From NCBI RefSeq assembly GCF_036541335.1, contig NZ_JAZHBO010000001.1, positions 1,042,349 to 1,106,348 of the forward strand: 64,000 bases of DNA, in the 5' to 3' direction. Shown piece by piece: positions 8,496-16,900 of the stretch (position 1 is its first letter; every line of letters starts with the position of its first letter). This DNA comes from Aquilutibacter rugosus (lineage in GTDB: Bacteria; Pseudomonadota; Gammaproteobacteria; Xanthomonadales; Xanthomonadaceae). The position numbers and the translations under genes were made by a program. Under the pieces are notes generated by a model. That model searched no databases, was not told where the DNA came from, and saw nothing but the letters and a program-made list of their open reading frames with translations.

Positions 8496-8774
8496 GTGAC
8501 CACCGTGAGTGCTGCCGTGCCCGACGATCCCGTATGGATTCTGTATCAGCGTGATGATTGCCATCTGTGCGATCTCGCGCTCGAAGTGCTGGCCGCCGCT
8601 CGCTTCCCCGAGTTCGAATCGGTGTTCATTGATGACGATGCGGACTTGGAGGCACAATGGGGCACCGTCGTTCCGGTGCTCCGACACGTGCCCACCGGCG
8701 CCGTCCTGTGCTGGCCGTTCAACGAAAACGCCCTGCGCGATTTTCGGCAGGGCGTTGATCAGAACTCAAAGTAA
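8496..8774 (+). CDS. Glutaredoxin-like protein (DUF836 family)
   Basis: 92 residues with a short thioredoxin-like fold. The N-terminal beta strand leads into a dithiol C-x-x-C active site (QRDDCHLCDLALEVL, cysteines 22 and 25), and the conserved cis-Pro region follows as WGTVVPVLRH. DUF836 proteins resemble glutaredoxins, but their targets are mostly unknown. The first usable start is a GTG at 8496; GTGs at 8505 and 8517 are also possible, and no in-frame ATG is present. The 3' end of the gene contains a stem-loop that looks like the terminator of the convergent cytochrome b561 cluster. Confidence 0.8.
   Translation: MTTVSAAVPDDPVWILYQRDDCHLCDLALEVLAAARFPEFESVFIDDDADLEAQWGTVVPVLRHVPTGAVLCWPFNENALRDFRQGVDQNSK
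8721..8756 (-). terminator. Rho-independent terminator for the aroK-aroB-hemE-cytochrome b561 cluster
   Basis: Perfect 10-bp stem AACGCCCTGC (8727-8736) / GCAGGGCGTT (8747-8756) with a 10-nt loop. Read on the minus strand it is followed by TTTTCGTT. It lies inside the coding region of the convergent glutaredoxin-like gene. Confidence 0.65.
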
Positions 8775-8789
8775 GCGCGCAGTTTGCGC

Positions 8790-9341
8790 TCAGCGACGGC
8801 GCGGATGCATGCGATCGAGCAGTCCGTCCTTTAATACCATTTGGTGATAGATGGCGGCGCCGGCATGCACAATGACGACTGCCAGCAGCACCCAGAACAT
8901 CGTCTCGTGCCACTCGCTGCTCAGTTCGCGCAGCGCCGGATTTTTGGCGACCAGATTCGGCAGCTCGCCCAAACCGAAGTAGTTGACCGGCCTTCCACCT
9001 GCGGAGCTCATGATCCAACCGCTCAGCGGCATGGCCAGCATCAGAACGTAGAGCAGGCCGTGAGTGATCTGCGCCGTCAGGTGCTGCCAGTTTGGTGTAC
9101 TCATGATGCGAGCAGGCGATGGCGTGAACAAATTCCAGACCAGACGTACGGCGGCCAATACCAGCACGGTAATGCCCAGCGCTTTGTGCCAACCCATGAT
9201 CAGCTTGCGCAGATCGCCGGGGAAATAATCGTGCGTCAGGCCGATCACGGCAATGACGAACAACATCAGCACCATCAGCCAGTGCAGGAACTTGCTGGTG
9301 CCGCTCCATTGGGTGGGACGCAGCGCGGTAGAAGTGCTCAT
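8790..9341 (-). CDS. Cytochrome b561 family di-heme membrane protein
   Basis: 183 residues with four hydrophobic helices. The His residues expected to ligate two b-type hemes lie in helices: KFLHWLMVL (H20), GWHKALGI (H52), a third in LTAQITHGLLYVLML, and VIVHAGAAIYHQMV near the C-terminus. E. coli CybB is of the same family and size and oxidises ubiquinol or superoxide; the partner here is unknown. It is 33 bp downstream of hemE on the same strand, an apt neighbour for a heme protein. The 3' end is 15 bp from the convergent glutaredoxin-like gene. Confidence 0.9.
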   Translation of the reverse strand: MSTSTALRPTQWSGTSKFLHWLMVLMLFVIAVIGLTHDYFPGDLRKLIMGWHKALGITVLVLAAVRLVWNLFTPSPARIMSTPNWQHLTAQITHGLLYVLMLAMPLSGWIMSSAGGRPVNYFGLGELPNLVAKNPALRELSSEWHETMFWVLLAVVIVHAGAAIYHQMVLKDGLLDRMHPRRR

Positions 9342-9374
9342 GATCGCGGTTCCTTGATGGATTGTCGTGATGGT

Positions 9375-10463
9375 TTAGCGACGGCTGTGGTTGTGCACGG
9401 CCTCGACCAGAGCGGCGACATGATCCGGACTCATGTCGGGCGACATGCCATGGCCGAGGTTAAATACGTGGCCATCGCGGCTGCCGCCATTGCCCTGCAT
9501 GTACGAATCCAAGGCGAAGGCGGCCTCTTTGGCGATGGCCTCGGGTGTGGCGTACAAAGTCACCGGATCCAAGTTGCCTTGCAGTGCGACCTTGTTGCCG
9601 ATACGACGGGCGGCATCGCCCAGGTCGACGGTCCAGTCAATGCCGACGGCATCGGCTCCGGTGTCGGCCAGCGCTTCGAGATGCAGACCATTGCCCTTGC
9701 CGAACAGAATGACCGGTGCATCGCCGTCTTGCTTGAGGGCCTTGGAAATCTGTGCCATGTACTGCAACGAAAACTCGCGATACATGCGCGGCGACAGCAC
9801 GCCACCCCAGGTATCAAAGATCTGCAGGGCCTGTGCGCCGGCAGCGCGTTGCGCCTTGAGGTAGGCGATGACGCTGTCGGTGACCACTTGCAGCAGCTTG
9901 TGCATTTGCTCGGGTGCATTCAGAGCCAGGCTCTTGACCTTGGCGAAGTCCTTGCTGCCACCGCCTTCGACCATGTAGCAGGCCAAGGTCCACGGGCTGC
10001 CGGAGAAACCGATCAGCGGCACTTGGCCATTGAGTTCGTGGCGAATCGTGCGAACGGCATCCATGACATAACGCAGCTCCATTTCCATGTCCGGCACGGC
10101 TAAGCGTTCAATGTCCTGCGGTGTGCGAATCGGGCGCTCGAACTTGGGGCCTTCGCCATCTTCAAAATACAGACCCAGGCCCATGGCATCGGGCACAGTC
10201 AGAATGTCGGAAAACAGAATCGCGGCATCGAGCGGGAACCGACGCAGCGGTTGCAGCGTGACCTCGCAGGCGAGTTCGGGGTTCTTGGCCAGGCCCAGGA
10301 AGCTGCCGGCCTGGCGGCGCGTTTCGCGGTATTCCGGCAGGTAGCGGCCGGCTTGGCGCATCAGCCAGATGGGCGTGCGGTCCACAGGCTGGCGGCGCAG
10401 GGCGCGTAGGAAGCGATCGTTGGCGAGGGCCGCATCCGTGGCGGCGATAGTGTTTTCAGTCAT
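9375..10463 (-). CDS. hemE: Uroporphyrinogen decarboxylase
   Basis: Removes the four acetate carboxyls of uroporphyrinogen III to give coproporphyrinogen III in heme synthesis. 362 residues, standard length. N-terminal signature TPIWLMRQAGRYLPEYR carries the substrate-binding arginines. The catalytic Asp region is AILFSDILTVPDAMGL. GFSGSPWTLACYMVEG and the C-terminal LGHGMSPDMSPDHVAALV are also family motifs. It lies 36 bp after aroB and 33 bp before cytochrome b561 on the same strand, consistent with an operon. Confidence 0.98.
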   Translation of the reverse strand: MTENTIAATDAALANDRFLRALRRQPVDRTPIWLMRQAGRYLPEYRETRRQAGSFLGLAKNPELACEVTLQPLRRFPLDAAILFSDILTVPDAMGLGLYFEDGEGPKFERPIRTPQDIERLAVPDMEMELRYVMDAVRTIRHELNGQVPLIGFSGSPWTLACYMVEGGGSKDFAKVKSLALNAPEQMHKLLQVVTDSVIAYLKAQRAAGAQALQIFDTWGGVLSPRMYREFSLQYMAQISKALKQDGDAPVILFGKGNGLHLEALADTGADAVGIDWTVDLGDAARRIGNKVALQGNLDPVTLYATPEAIAKEAAFALDSYMQGNGGSRDGHVFNLGHGMSPDMSPDHVAALVEAVHNHSRR

Positions 10464-10499
10464 CGGTCAATTTTACGGGATACGGCCCGTCTCGCGACG

Positions 10500-11558
10500 C
10501 TAAAGCGGGCTTTGGTGAATGACAGCCCGGCCGAGCTGCTGCAGCAGAATCAGGCGCAACGCGCTGCCCGTGTTCTTTTTGTCGAGCCGCATGTGGTGCT
10601 TCTGGGTCTGCGGGTCGGTGCCTGCCGGCGGTTCAGTTGGCAGGCCAAAGCGTTGCAGGGTGTCAATCAGCTGCTGCGTATCGGCCGCCGGCAACTGCAA
10701 TGCCGATTCGCTGTGGCGGGCCGCTTGGACCATGCCGATGGCCACGGCTTCACCGTGAAGCAGGGCGTCACCGTAGCCGGCCATCACTTCGAGCGCATGG
10801 CCAAAAGTGTGGCCGAAATTGAGCAAGGCCCGCTCGCCGCGTTCGGTCGGATCGCGTGCAACGATGGCGGCTTTGTAGCGGATGCAGCGTGCGACCAGTT
10901 CGGTCAGGGTAGCGGCATCGCGTGCTGTGATTTCTGCCGCATGCTGCTGCAGCCACTGCATAAATTCACGGTCGAAGGCAGCGCCGTACTTGATCACCTC
11001 GGCCATGCCGGCAGCAAACTCGCGTGCGGGCAGGGTGGTCAGTGTCGCGACGTCGGCGATTACATGTCGCGGCGGATGAAATGCGCCGATCAGATTTTTG
11101 CCGTGGGGCAAGTCCACCGCGGTCTTGCCGCCGACACTGGAGTCGACCATCGCCAGCAAGCTGGTGGGCACTTGAATGCAATCAATACCGCGCATCCACA
11201 GTGCGGCCGCAAGTCCGGCCAAGTCGCCGATCACTCCGCCGCCAAGTGCAAGCACCACCGCATCGCGGCGCATGCCGGCATCGGCCAGTTGTTCGAGTAC
11301 GTTGCCCAGTTGCTGCCAGTTCTTGCTGGCTTCGCCGGCGTCGAGCGTGAGGCTCAGGATCTGTGCATCGGGGTGAGCGGCGGTCAGGCCTTCGTGCACG
11401 GCCTTGAGATACAAGGGGCCGACGTGGTGATCGGTAATCAGCGCAAACTGTTTGGCGCTCTGCAGTTGCCAAGTGGTGGCGTTGCGCAGCAGCTCGGCTC
11501 CGACGGTGACGGTATAGGGCCGCGGGCCGTCAACTCGAATGGTGGTGTGTTCAGTCAT
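10500..11558 (-). CDS. aroB: 3-dehydroquinate synthase
   Basis: Second step of the shikimate pathway: converts DAHP to 3-dehydroquinate using NAD and Zn2+ or Co2+. 352 residues. Motifs seen: ALGGGVIGDLAGLAAALWMRGI (quoted here as GGGVIGDLAGLAA), QVPTSLLAMVDSSVGGKT and PHGKNLIGAFH for NAD and substrate, and the metal-binding His of NFGHTFGHALE. The start overlaps the 3' end of aroK by 8 bp, so the two consecutive shikimate genes are translationally coupled. Confidence 0.98.
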   Translation of the reverse strand: MTEHTTIRVDGPRPYTVTVGAELLRNATTWQLQSAKQFALITDHHVGPLYLKAVHEGLTAAHPDAQILSLTLDAGEASKNWQQLGNVLEQLADAGMRRDAVVLALGGGVIGDLAGLAAALWMRGIDCIQVPTSLLAMVDSSVGGKTAVDLPHGKNLIGAFHPPRHVIADVATLTTLPAREFAAGMAEVIKYGAAFDREFMQWLQQHAAEITARDAATLTELVARCIRYKAAIVARDPTERGERALLNFGHTFGHALEVMAGYGDALLHGEAVAIGMVQAARHSESALQLPAADTQQLIDTLQRFGLPTEPPAGTDPQTQKHHMRLDKKNTGSALRLILLQQLGRAVIHQSPL

Positions 11559-12078
11559 GCCAGTTCTGCTTGATTTGAGTCAGGAGCTTAGCGCATGCGC
11601 TCCGTGGCGATTGGTGGCCGTCATTGCAGAAGGTCAGGTCGGCGACTTCGGCGTAGTACGGTGCGCGGATACGGGCCATCTCCTGCAGAATCTGTTCGCG
11701 GTTCTCTGATTGCAGTAACGGGCGTGAACGATCGCACTGCAGACGCTTCAGTTGGCTCGCTAGCGGCACCTGTAAATGCACGACGTAGGCGTTGTGCAGC
11801 AACTTGCGATTTTCTTCGCGTACGACGCAACCGGCACCGGTGGCCAGAACTTGTGCCGGCGTGGCGATGGTGTCGCGCAACGCCAGATGTTCCTGCTCGC
11901 GGAAATACGCTTCGTTGCCTTGCGTAAACAGGGTGGAAATGCAGACGCCGACGCGACTCTCGATCTCGCGGTCTAGATCCGTAAAGCGCCATTGCAGGGC
12001 CTGGGCAAGCAGTCGGCCGATGCTGGATTTGCCGGCACCGGTCGGGCCGACCAGAACAATGGAGGAGGGGGCTGTCAT
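11551..12078 (-). CDS. aroK: Shikimate kinase
   Basis: Phosphorylates shikimate at the 3-hydroxyl using ATP. 175 residues from the ATG at 12078, the family's usual size; longer upstream in-frame codons are not needed. The Walker A loop is GPTGAGKSSIG near residues 11-21, the shikimate-binding Asp sits in FTDLDREIE, and YFREQEHLALRD is the expected Arg-containing segment. GAGCVVREENR corresponds to the shikimate-binding GGG region, here GAG. Upstream of it lies a 122-bp divergent gap to the dodecin gene; the pilQ seen upstream in many gammaproteobacteria is not present. Confidence 0.95.
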   Translation of the reverse strand: MTAPSSIVLVGPTGAGKSSIGRLLAQALQWRFTDLDREIESRVGVCISTLFTQGNEAYFREQEHLALRDTIATPAQVLATGAGCVVREENRKLLHNAYVVHLQVPLASQLKRLQCDRSRPLLQSENREQILQEMARIRAPYYAEVADLTFCNDGHQSPRSACAKLLTQIKQNWHD

Positions 12079-12200
12079 AACGGAAATTTGATCGGCTATG
12101 CAAAGGACTTTAACAGCCTGCAGCGTAGTGTGGAATTCAGGGTGCGGCAATTGGCTGCAGTCTCATCGAATTCAAGTTCACCACTAGTCAGGAGCATTCC

Positions 12201-12404
12201 ATGTCCGTAGCAAAAGTAATCGAGGTCTCGTCGTCGTCCGAAATCGGTGTTGAAGATGCCGTACGTAAGGGCCTGCTGAAAGTGGCCGAGACGGTCAAGA
12301 ACATCAAGGGCGCATGGATTGCCGAGCAAAAGGTTGTCACCAACGCCGATGGCTCCGTCGCCACCTGGCATGTCAATCTGCGCATCACCTTTGTCGTCGA
12401 CTGA
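12201..12404 (+). CDS. Dodecin family flavin-binding protein
   Basis: 67 residues, matching the small dodecamer-forming flavoproteins that store or buffer flavins. Sequence features fit: VAKVIEVSSSSEIGVEDAV, then KNIKGAWIAEQKVV with the Trp that stacks on the flavin and the Gln that contacts it, and a C-terminal WHVNLRITFVVD strand. An AGGAG ribosome binding site lies nine bases before the ATG. It is monocistronic: a strong terminator follows 37 bp after the stop, before pdxH. Confidence 0.93.
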   Translation: MSVAKVIEVSSSSEIGVEDAVRKGLLKVAETVKNIKGAWIAEQKVVTNADGSVATWHVNLRITFVVD

Positions 12405-12440
12405 TTTGCGTCTGTAGTTTCCGGTTTCAGTTCGACTTCG

Positions 12441-12474
12441 CCCCCGCTGCCGACCGGTCGCGGGGGTTTTGTAT
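12441..12474 (+). terminator. Rho-independent terminator after dodecin
   Basis: Seven-bp GC stem CCCCCGC (12441-12447) / GCGGGGG (12460-12466) with a 12-nt loop, followed by TTTTGTATTT. Confidence 0.85.
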
Positions 12475-12494
12475 TTCGCGCTTACAATGAGCGC

Positions 12495-13100
12495 ATGAGC
12501 AGCCATCCTCTGTATCTAGAAGCCCTCGCCGCGTTTGATCGTCTGCAGGCCGAAGCGGCCGCCGTCGGCGAGCCGGACTCCACCGCCATGTATGTGGCCA
12601 CCGCGGATGCGCAGGGGATTCCTTCGCTGCGTACCGTGCTGTTAAAGGCACACGACGAGCGCGGTTTCGTGTTTTACACGCATCTCGATGGGCGCAAGGG
12701 CCGCGAGCTGATCGCCAATCCGCATGCCGCGCTGCTGTTTCATTGGCCGCGGATCGGTTTGGGTGTGCAGTATCGTGTCGAAGGCCGCGTGAGCGTCGTT
12801 AGTGATGCCGAGGCCGATGCGTATTTCGCGTCGCGTCCGCGCGGTTCACAGATCGGTGCGTGGGCTTCGCATCAGTCGGAGCCCCTGGCCAGTCGCGAGG
12901 CATTCGACGAAGCCTGTTCCGAAGTCGAGTCGCGCTTTGATGGCATGGACGTTCCGCGTCCGCCGCGTTGGACCGGTTTCCGTATCGAGCCGAACGCGAT
13001 CGAGGTCTGGTACGCCGGCGAGTTCCGTCTGCACGAGCGTTGGCATTATGTGCGCGATGCGAATTCGGGCGACTGGTCCAAGACGTTGCTGTTCCCGTGA
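12495..13100 (+). CDS. pdxH: Pyridoxamine/pyridoxine 5'-phosphate oxidase
   Basis: FMN enzyme that makes pyridoxal 5'-phosphate from PNP or PMP. 201 residues, about 17 shorter than E. coli PdxH because the N-terminal extension is missing. Core motifs are present: SLRTVLLKAHDERGFVFYTH, SRKGxEL-like GRKGRELIANPHAALLFHW, SRPRGSQIGAWAS, and the C-terminal WYAGEFRLHERWHY with SKTLLFP. Its stop codon overlaps the GTG start of the BtuF-like gene (GTGA). It begins 29 bp after the dodecin terminator, so its promoter must lie in or near that region. Confidence 0.95.
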   Translation: MSSHPLYLEALAAFDRLQAEAAAVGEPDSTAMYVATADAQGIPSLRTVLLKAHDERGFVFYTHLDGRKGRELIANPHAALLFHWPRIGLGVQYRVEGRVSVVSDAEADAYFASRPRGSQIGAWASHQSEPLASREAFDEACSEVESRFDGMDVPRPPRWTGFRIEPNAIEVWYAGEFRLHERWHYVRDANSGDWSKTLLFP

Positions 13101-13903
13101 GCGGTCCGCGCCGCATCGTCTGTCTCACCGAGGAGCCGACCGAGACGCTCTACGCATTAGGTGAGCAGGATCGGATCGTGGGGATTAGCGGCTTTACGGT
13201 GCGGCCTTCGATTGCGCGGCGCGAGAAACCCAAAGTGTCGGCATTCACTTCGGCCAAGATTGACAAGATCATGGCGCTGCAGCCCGATTTTGCGATCGGA
13301 TTTTCGGATATTCAGGCCGATATCGCGGCGGAGCTGGTGCGGCGTGGTGTCGAGGTCTGGATCGCCAATCATCGTTCGGTCGAAGGCATTCTCGATTACA
13401 TTCTGCGGCTCGGCGCGCTGGTGGGTGTGCCGCTGAAGGCGCAGGCGTACGTGGATGCGTTGCGTGCGGGGCTTGACGCGGTGGCGGCCGATGTAGCCCT
13501 GGATGCGTCGCGTGGGCTGGCTCGTCCTTCGGTCTATTTCGAGGAATGGGATGAGCCGATGATCAGCGGGATTCAGTGGGTCGCCGAGCTTATCCGCATC
13601 GCGGGTGGCGATGACATCTTTCCGGATCTGGCGCAGGAGTCGCTGGCGAAGGGGCGGATCATGGCCGACGGTTCGCGGGTCGTGGCGGCCAATCCCGACA
13701 TCATCATCGGGTCGTGGTGCGGCAAGAAGTTCCGGCCGGAGCAGGTGGCGGCGCGTCCTGGCTTTGATCAGATCGCGGCGGTGCGCAACGGGCGCCTGCA
13801 TGAAATCAAATCCGTGGAGATTCTGCAGCCTGGCCCCGCCGCGCTGACGGACGGCCTCGCTGCCCTGCGCCGGATTATCAAAAATGGGGACGGAGGGAAT
13901 TAA
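13097..13903 (+). CDS. BtuF-like periplasmic-binding-fold protein lacking a signal peptide
   Basis: 268 residues from the GTG at 13097, which overlaps the pdxH stop. The frame remains open upstream inside pdxH, but the protein family begins here: SGPRRIVCLTEEPTETLYALG, quoted as RRIVCLTEEPTETLY. This matches the BtuF/FecB-type fold (PF01497: IVSLxPSxTE...). PRIVGISGFT and ALQPDFAIGFSD follow the same fold. No signal peptide or lipobox is visible, unlike transporter-associated BtuF. Proteins like this are often annotated 'cobalamin-binding protein'; whether it binds cobalamin is unproven. The last residues (KNGDGGN) and stop are encoded by the left arm of the inverted repeat at 13880, suggesting the native C-terminus was replaced. 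Confidence 0.8.
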   Translation: MSGPRRIVCLTEEPTETLYALGEQDRIVGISGFTVRPSIARREKPKVSAFTSAKIDKIMALQPDFAIGFSDIQADIAAELVRRGVEVWIANHRSVEGILDYILRLGALVGVPLKAQAYVDALRAGLDAVAADVALDASRGLARPSVYFEEWDEPMISGIQWVAELIRIAGGDDIFPDLAQESLAKGRIMADGSRVVAANPDIIIGSWCGKKFRPEQVAARPGFDQIAAVRNGRLHEIKSVEILQPGPAALTDGLAALRRIIKNGDGGN

Positions 13904-13984
13904 TTTTTCTTAACAAATGCACGGCGCTTTGGCGCCAGCGAATTCATTTGTTAAGAAAAATTAATTCCCTCCGTCCCCATTTTT
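13880..13984. repeat. Near-palindromic element: 40-bp perfect inverted repeat with 25-bp loop
   Basis: Left arm 13880-13919 and right arm 13945-13984 are perfect reverse complements over 40 bp. The arms contain GGGGACGGAGGGAATTAA and then a T-rich stretch. The 25-bp centre holds a second small hairpin, GGCGC (13923-13927) / GCGCC (13932-13936). The arms' base composition (G/A-rich then A/T-rich) differs from the surrounding GC-rich coding DNA. The element fills the space between the convergent BtuF-like and dnaE2 genes, and ends 7 bp from the dnaE2 stop. It could act as a bidirectional terminator, and it resembles dispersed intergenic repeats (REP/MITE-like) more than an ordinary terminator. 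The class assignment is inference. Confidence 0.9.
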
Positions 13985-13991
13985 TTGCTCC

Positions 13992-16900
13992 TCACCGGTA
14001 CTCGCGGCCGTCGGCGACCACGGCATGAAGCGCACCGAGCAGCGCGTCGCCATTTTCCAGCCGCCCGGCGATGACGTGACGTACACCATGGACCTGCTCG
14101 GCACGCCCATGCACCAGCAGCAACCGCGACTCTGCGAGTACGCGCCGCTGCTGCAACGCCAGATCCTTCCAGATCACGATGTTGATCGTGCCGGTCTCGT
14201 CCTCGAGCGTGACGAAGGTGACCCCGGCCGCTGTATACGGCCGCTGCTTGACGGTCACCAGTCCGCCGACATGCACCAGTTGGCCGTGACGCGCGGTCTC
14301 GAGCTCCACGGCACTGCGGAACCGACGAGCGCGCAGTGCAGGGCGTACCAGCGACAGCGGATGCGGCCCCAGCGTGGTGCCGGTACTGGCGTAATCGCGC
14401 AGCAGATCCTGGCTGATCGTTGGTGCCGGCAAGGCGACGGAATGCACATCGGCATCGGCCTGCGCATCGACGCTGACCAATAAGGGCCGCGACGATTCGA
14501 TGCCTGCCACCGCCCATTGCGCCCGATGGCGATGCCCGGCCAGACTGCGCAGCGCACCCGCATCGGCCAGCAGGGCACGATGCCGCGCATCCAGACCGCA
14601 ACGCAACGAAAGATCCTCAACCGAATCGAACGCACGCACGGACCGCTGCGCCATCAGGGTCTCCGCCACCTCCTGCCGGAACCCCGAGACCATGCGCCAG
14701 CCGAGGCGGATCGCCGCTCGGCCTTCGTGACGTTCAATGGTGCAGTCCCAATCGCTATGCAAGGCATCGACAGGCAGCACGGCGACATCGTGACGACGCA
14801 CATCCTGCAGCACCTGATCGGGCGTGTAGAAACCCAGCGGCCACGAGTTGATCAGCTCGCAGGCAAAGTGCGCGGGGTAATGGCACTTTAGCCAGGAACT
14901 TATGTAGGTGAGCAATGCAAACGAGGCGGCATGTGATTCCGGGAACCCGTATTCGCCAAAGCCCTGGATTTGCGTAAAGATGCCCTCGGCGTATTCGGCC
15001 GTATAGCCATTACGCAAAAATCCCTGCAATAAGCGCTCCCGATGCGGTTCCAGACCGCCGCGCCGTTTCCATGCCGCCATCGAGCGCCGCAACGCATCGG
15101 CCTCGCCCGGCGTATAACCCGCACCGAGAATGGCCAACTGCATCACCTGCTCCTGAAACAGGGGCACGCCCAGTGTCCGCTCAAACACCGAGCGCAAAGC
15201 GGGCGGATAGGTAATCGGTTCCAGCCCCTGCCGTCGCCGCAAATACGGGTGCACCATCTGCCCGACAATGGGTCCCGGTCGAACGATAGCCACCTCGACG
15301 ACCAGGTCGTAATAGCAACGCGGACGTAAGCGCGGCAACATGGCCATCTGCGCACGCGACTCAATCTGGAACACGCCCACGGTATCGGCCTTGCAGATCA
15401 TGTCGTAGGTCTGCGCACATTCCGAAGGCACGCTCGCCAGGTCGAGATCGCATTCGCCATAACGACGCAGGCAATCCAACGTTTTACGAATTGCCGTCAA
15501 CATGCCCAGGGCCAGGCAATCGACTTTGAGCAGACCCATGGTGTCGAGATCGTCCTTGTCCCACTGGATGATGGTGCGATCATCCATAGCCGCATTCTCG
15601 GTGGGCACCAAGGTGCTCAACGGCCGCTCGGAAATCACGAACCCGCCCGGATGCTGCGACAAATGCCGCGGAAAATCGATCAGCTCGACGGTCAGGCTGA
15701 TGATCCGCCGCATCAGCGGCGTCTCGGGATCAAAGCCTTTTTCCCGCAGATATTCATCGACCGGTGCATGACCGCCCCACCGATCCATGGTCGAAGCGAG
15801 TGCATTGACCTGATCGGGCGCCATGCCCAATGTCTTGGCGACATCGCGAATGGCACTGCGGCCCCGATAATGCGCCACGACTGCAGTGAGCGCGGCCCGC
15901 TCACGCCCGTACCGATTGAACACGTACTGCAATACTTCTTCGCGGCGCTCGTGTTCAAAGTCGATGTCAATGTCGGGCGGCTCATTACGCTCGGCGGAGA
16001 TGAAACGCTCAAACAGCATGCCCATGCGTACCGGATCAATGGCGGTAACGCCCAACGCATAACACACCACCGAGTTGGCGGCCGAACCGCGACCCTGACA
16101 GAGAATCTGGCGCGAGCGCGCAAACCGCACAATGTCATGCACCGTCAGAAAATACGGCTCGTAGCGCATCTGCGCGATGACAGCCAGCTCGTGCTCAATC
16201 TGCTGCTGAGTCTGCTCGTCGATTCCTGCAGGCCAACGCTCGCGCGCCCCCTGCAGCACCAGGGTCCGCAGCCATTGCGAAGGTGTGCTATTGGCCGGCA
16301 CCAGCTCCTGCGGATATTCATAGCGCAACTGGCCCAGATCGAAGGCCGTGCATAGCTCGGCAACACGCACAGTTTCAGCCAGCAAATCGTGCGGATAGAT
16401 ATTGCTCAAGGCCTGTTTAGTACGCAGATGCCGCTCGCCATTGGGAAACAGATACGCACCCGCTTGTGTCAGTGTGCAGTGATGACGAATCGCCGTCAGC
16501 GTATCCTGCAGCGCGCGTCGTGCCCGTACATGCATGTGCACATCGCCCGAAGCGACGGCCGGCATCTGCATCTGCCTGGCCAGCTCGAGCAGTCTCGCGC
16601 AGCGCGTCGCATCATCGGGCCCGCGATGCAGCTGCACGCTGAGCCATGCCGAGTCGCCGAAGGTATCCAGGATCCACTGCGCGTGTTCACGCTGCTGCGC
16701 AGCGCTTGCATGGTCGTCCGGGACCCAAAGTGCGATCAGACCTTGACGGCAGGCGGTGGCTACATAGTCCGACGACAGACTGCGGTATTCGCCTTTCGGG
16801 GCGCGACGACGCGCAACAGTGATTAGCTGCGAGAGCGTCTCGTAACCTTGCAGATTGCGAACCAGCACGACCAGCTTGGGGCCGCCTTCGATGCGAATCT

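Noticed and set aside
8841..10103. 420-residue plus-strand frame across the cytochrome b561 and hemE genes
   Set aside because: Runs through two well-supported minus-strand genes; shadow of codon bias.
10512..11573. 353-residue plus-strand frame across aroB
   Set aside because: Antisense shadow of a gene with intact catalytic motifs.
13951..14601. 216-residue minus frame starting in dnaE2 and ending in the inverted repeat (tail MGTEGINFS)
   Set aside because: Out of frame with dnaE2, whose own frame has all polymerase motifs; the familiar-looking tail comes from the repeat arm.
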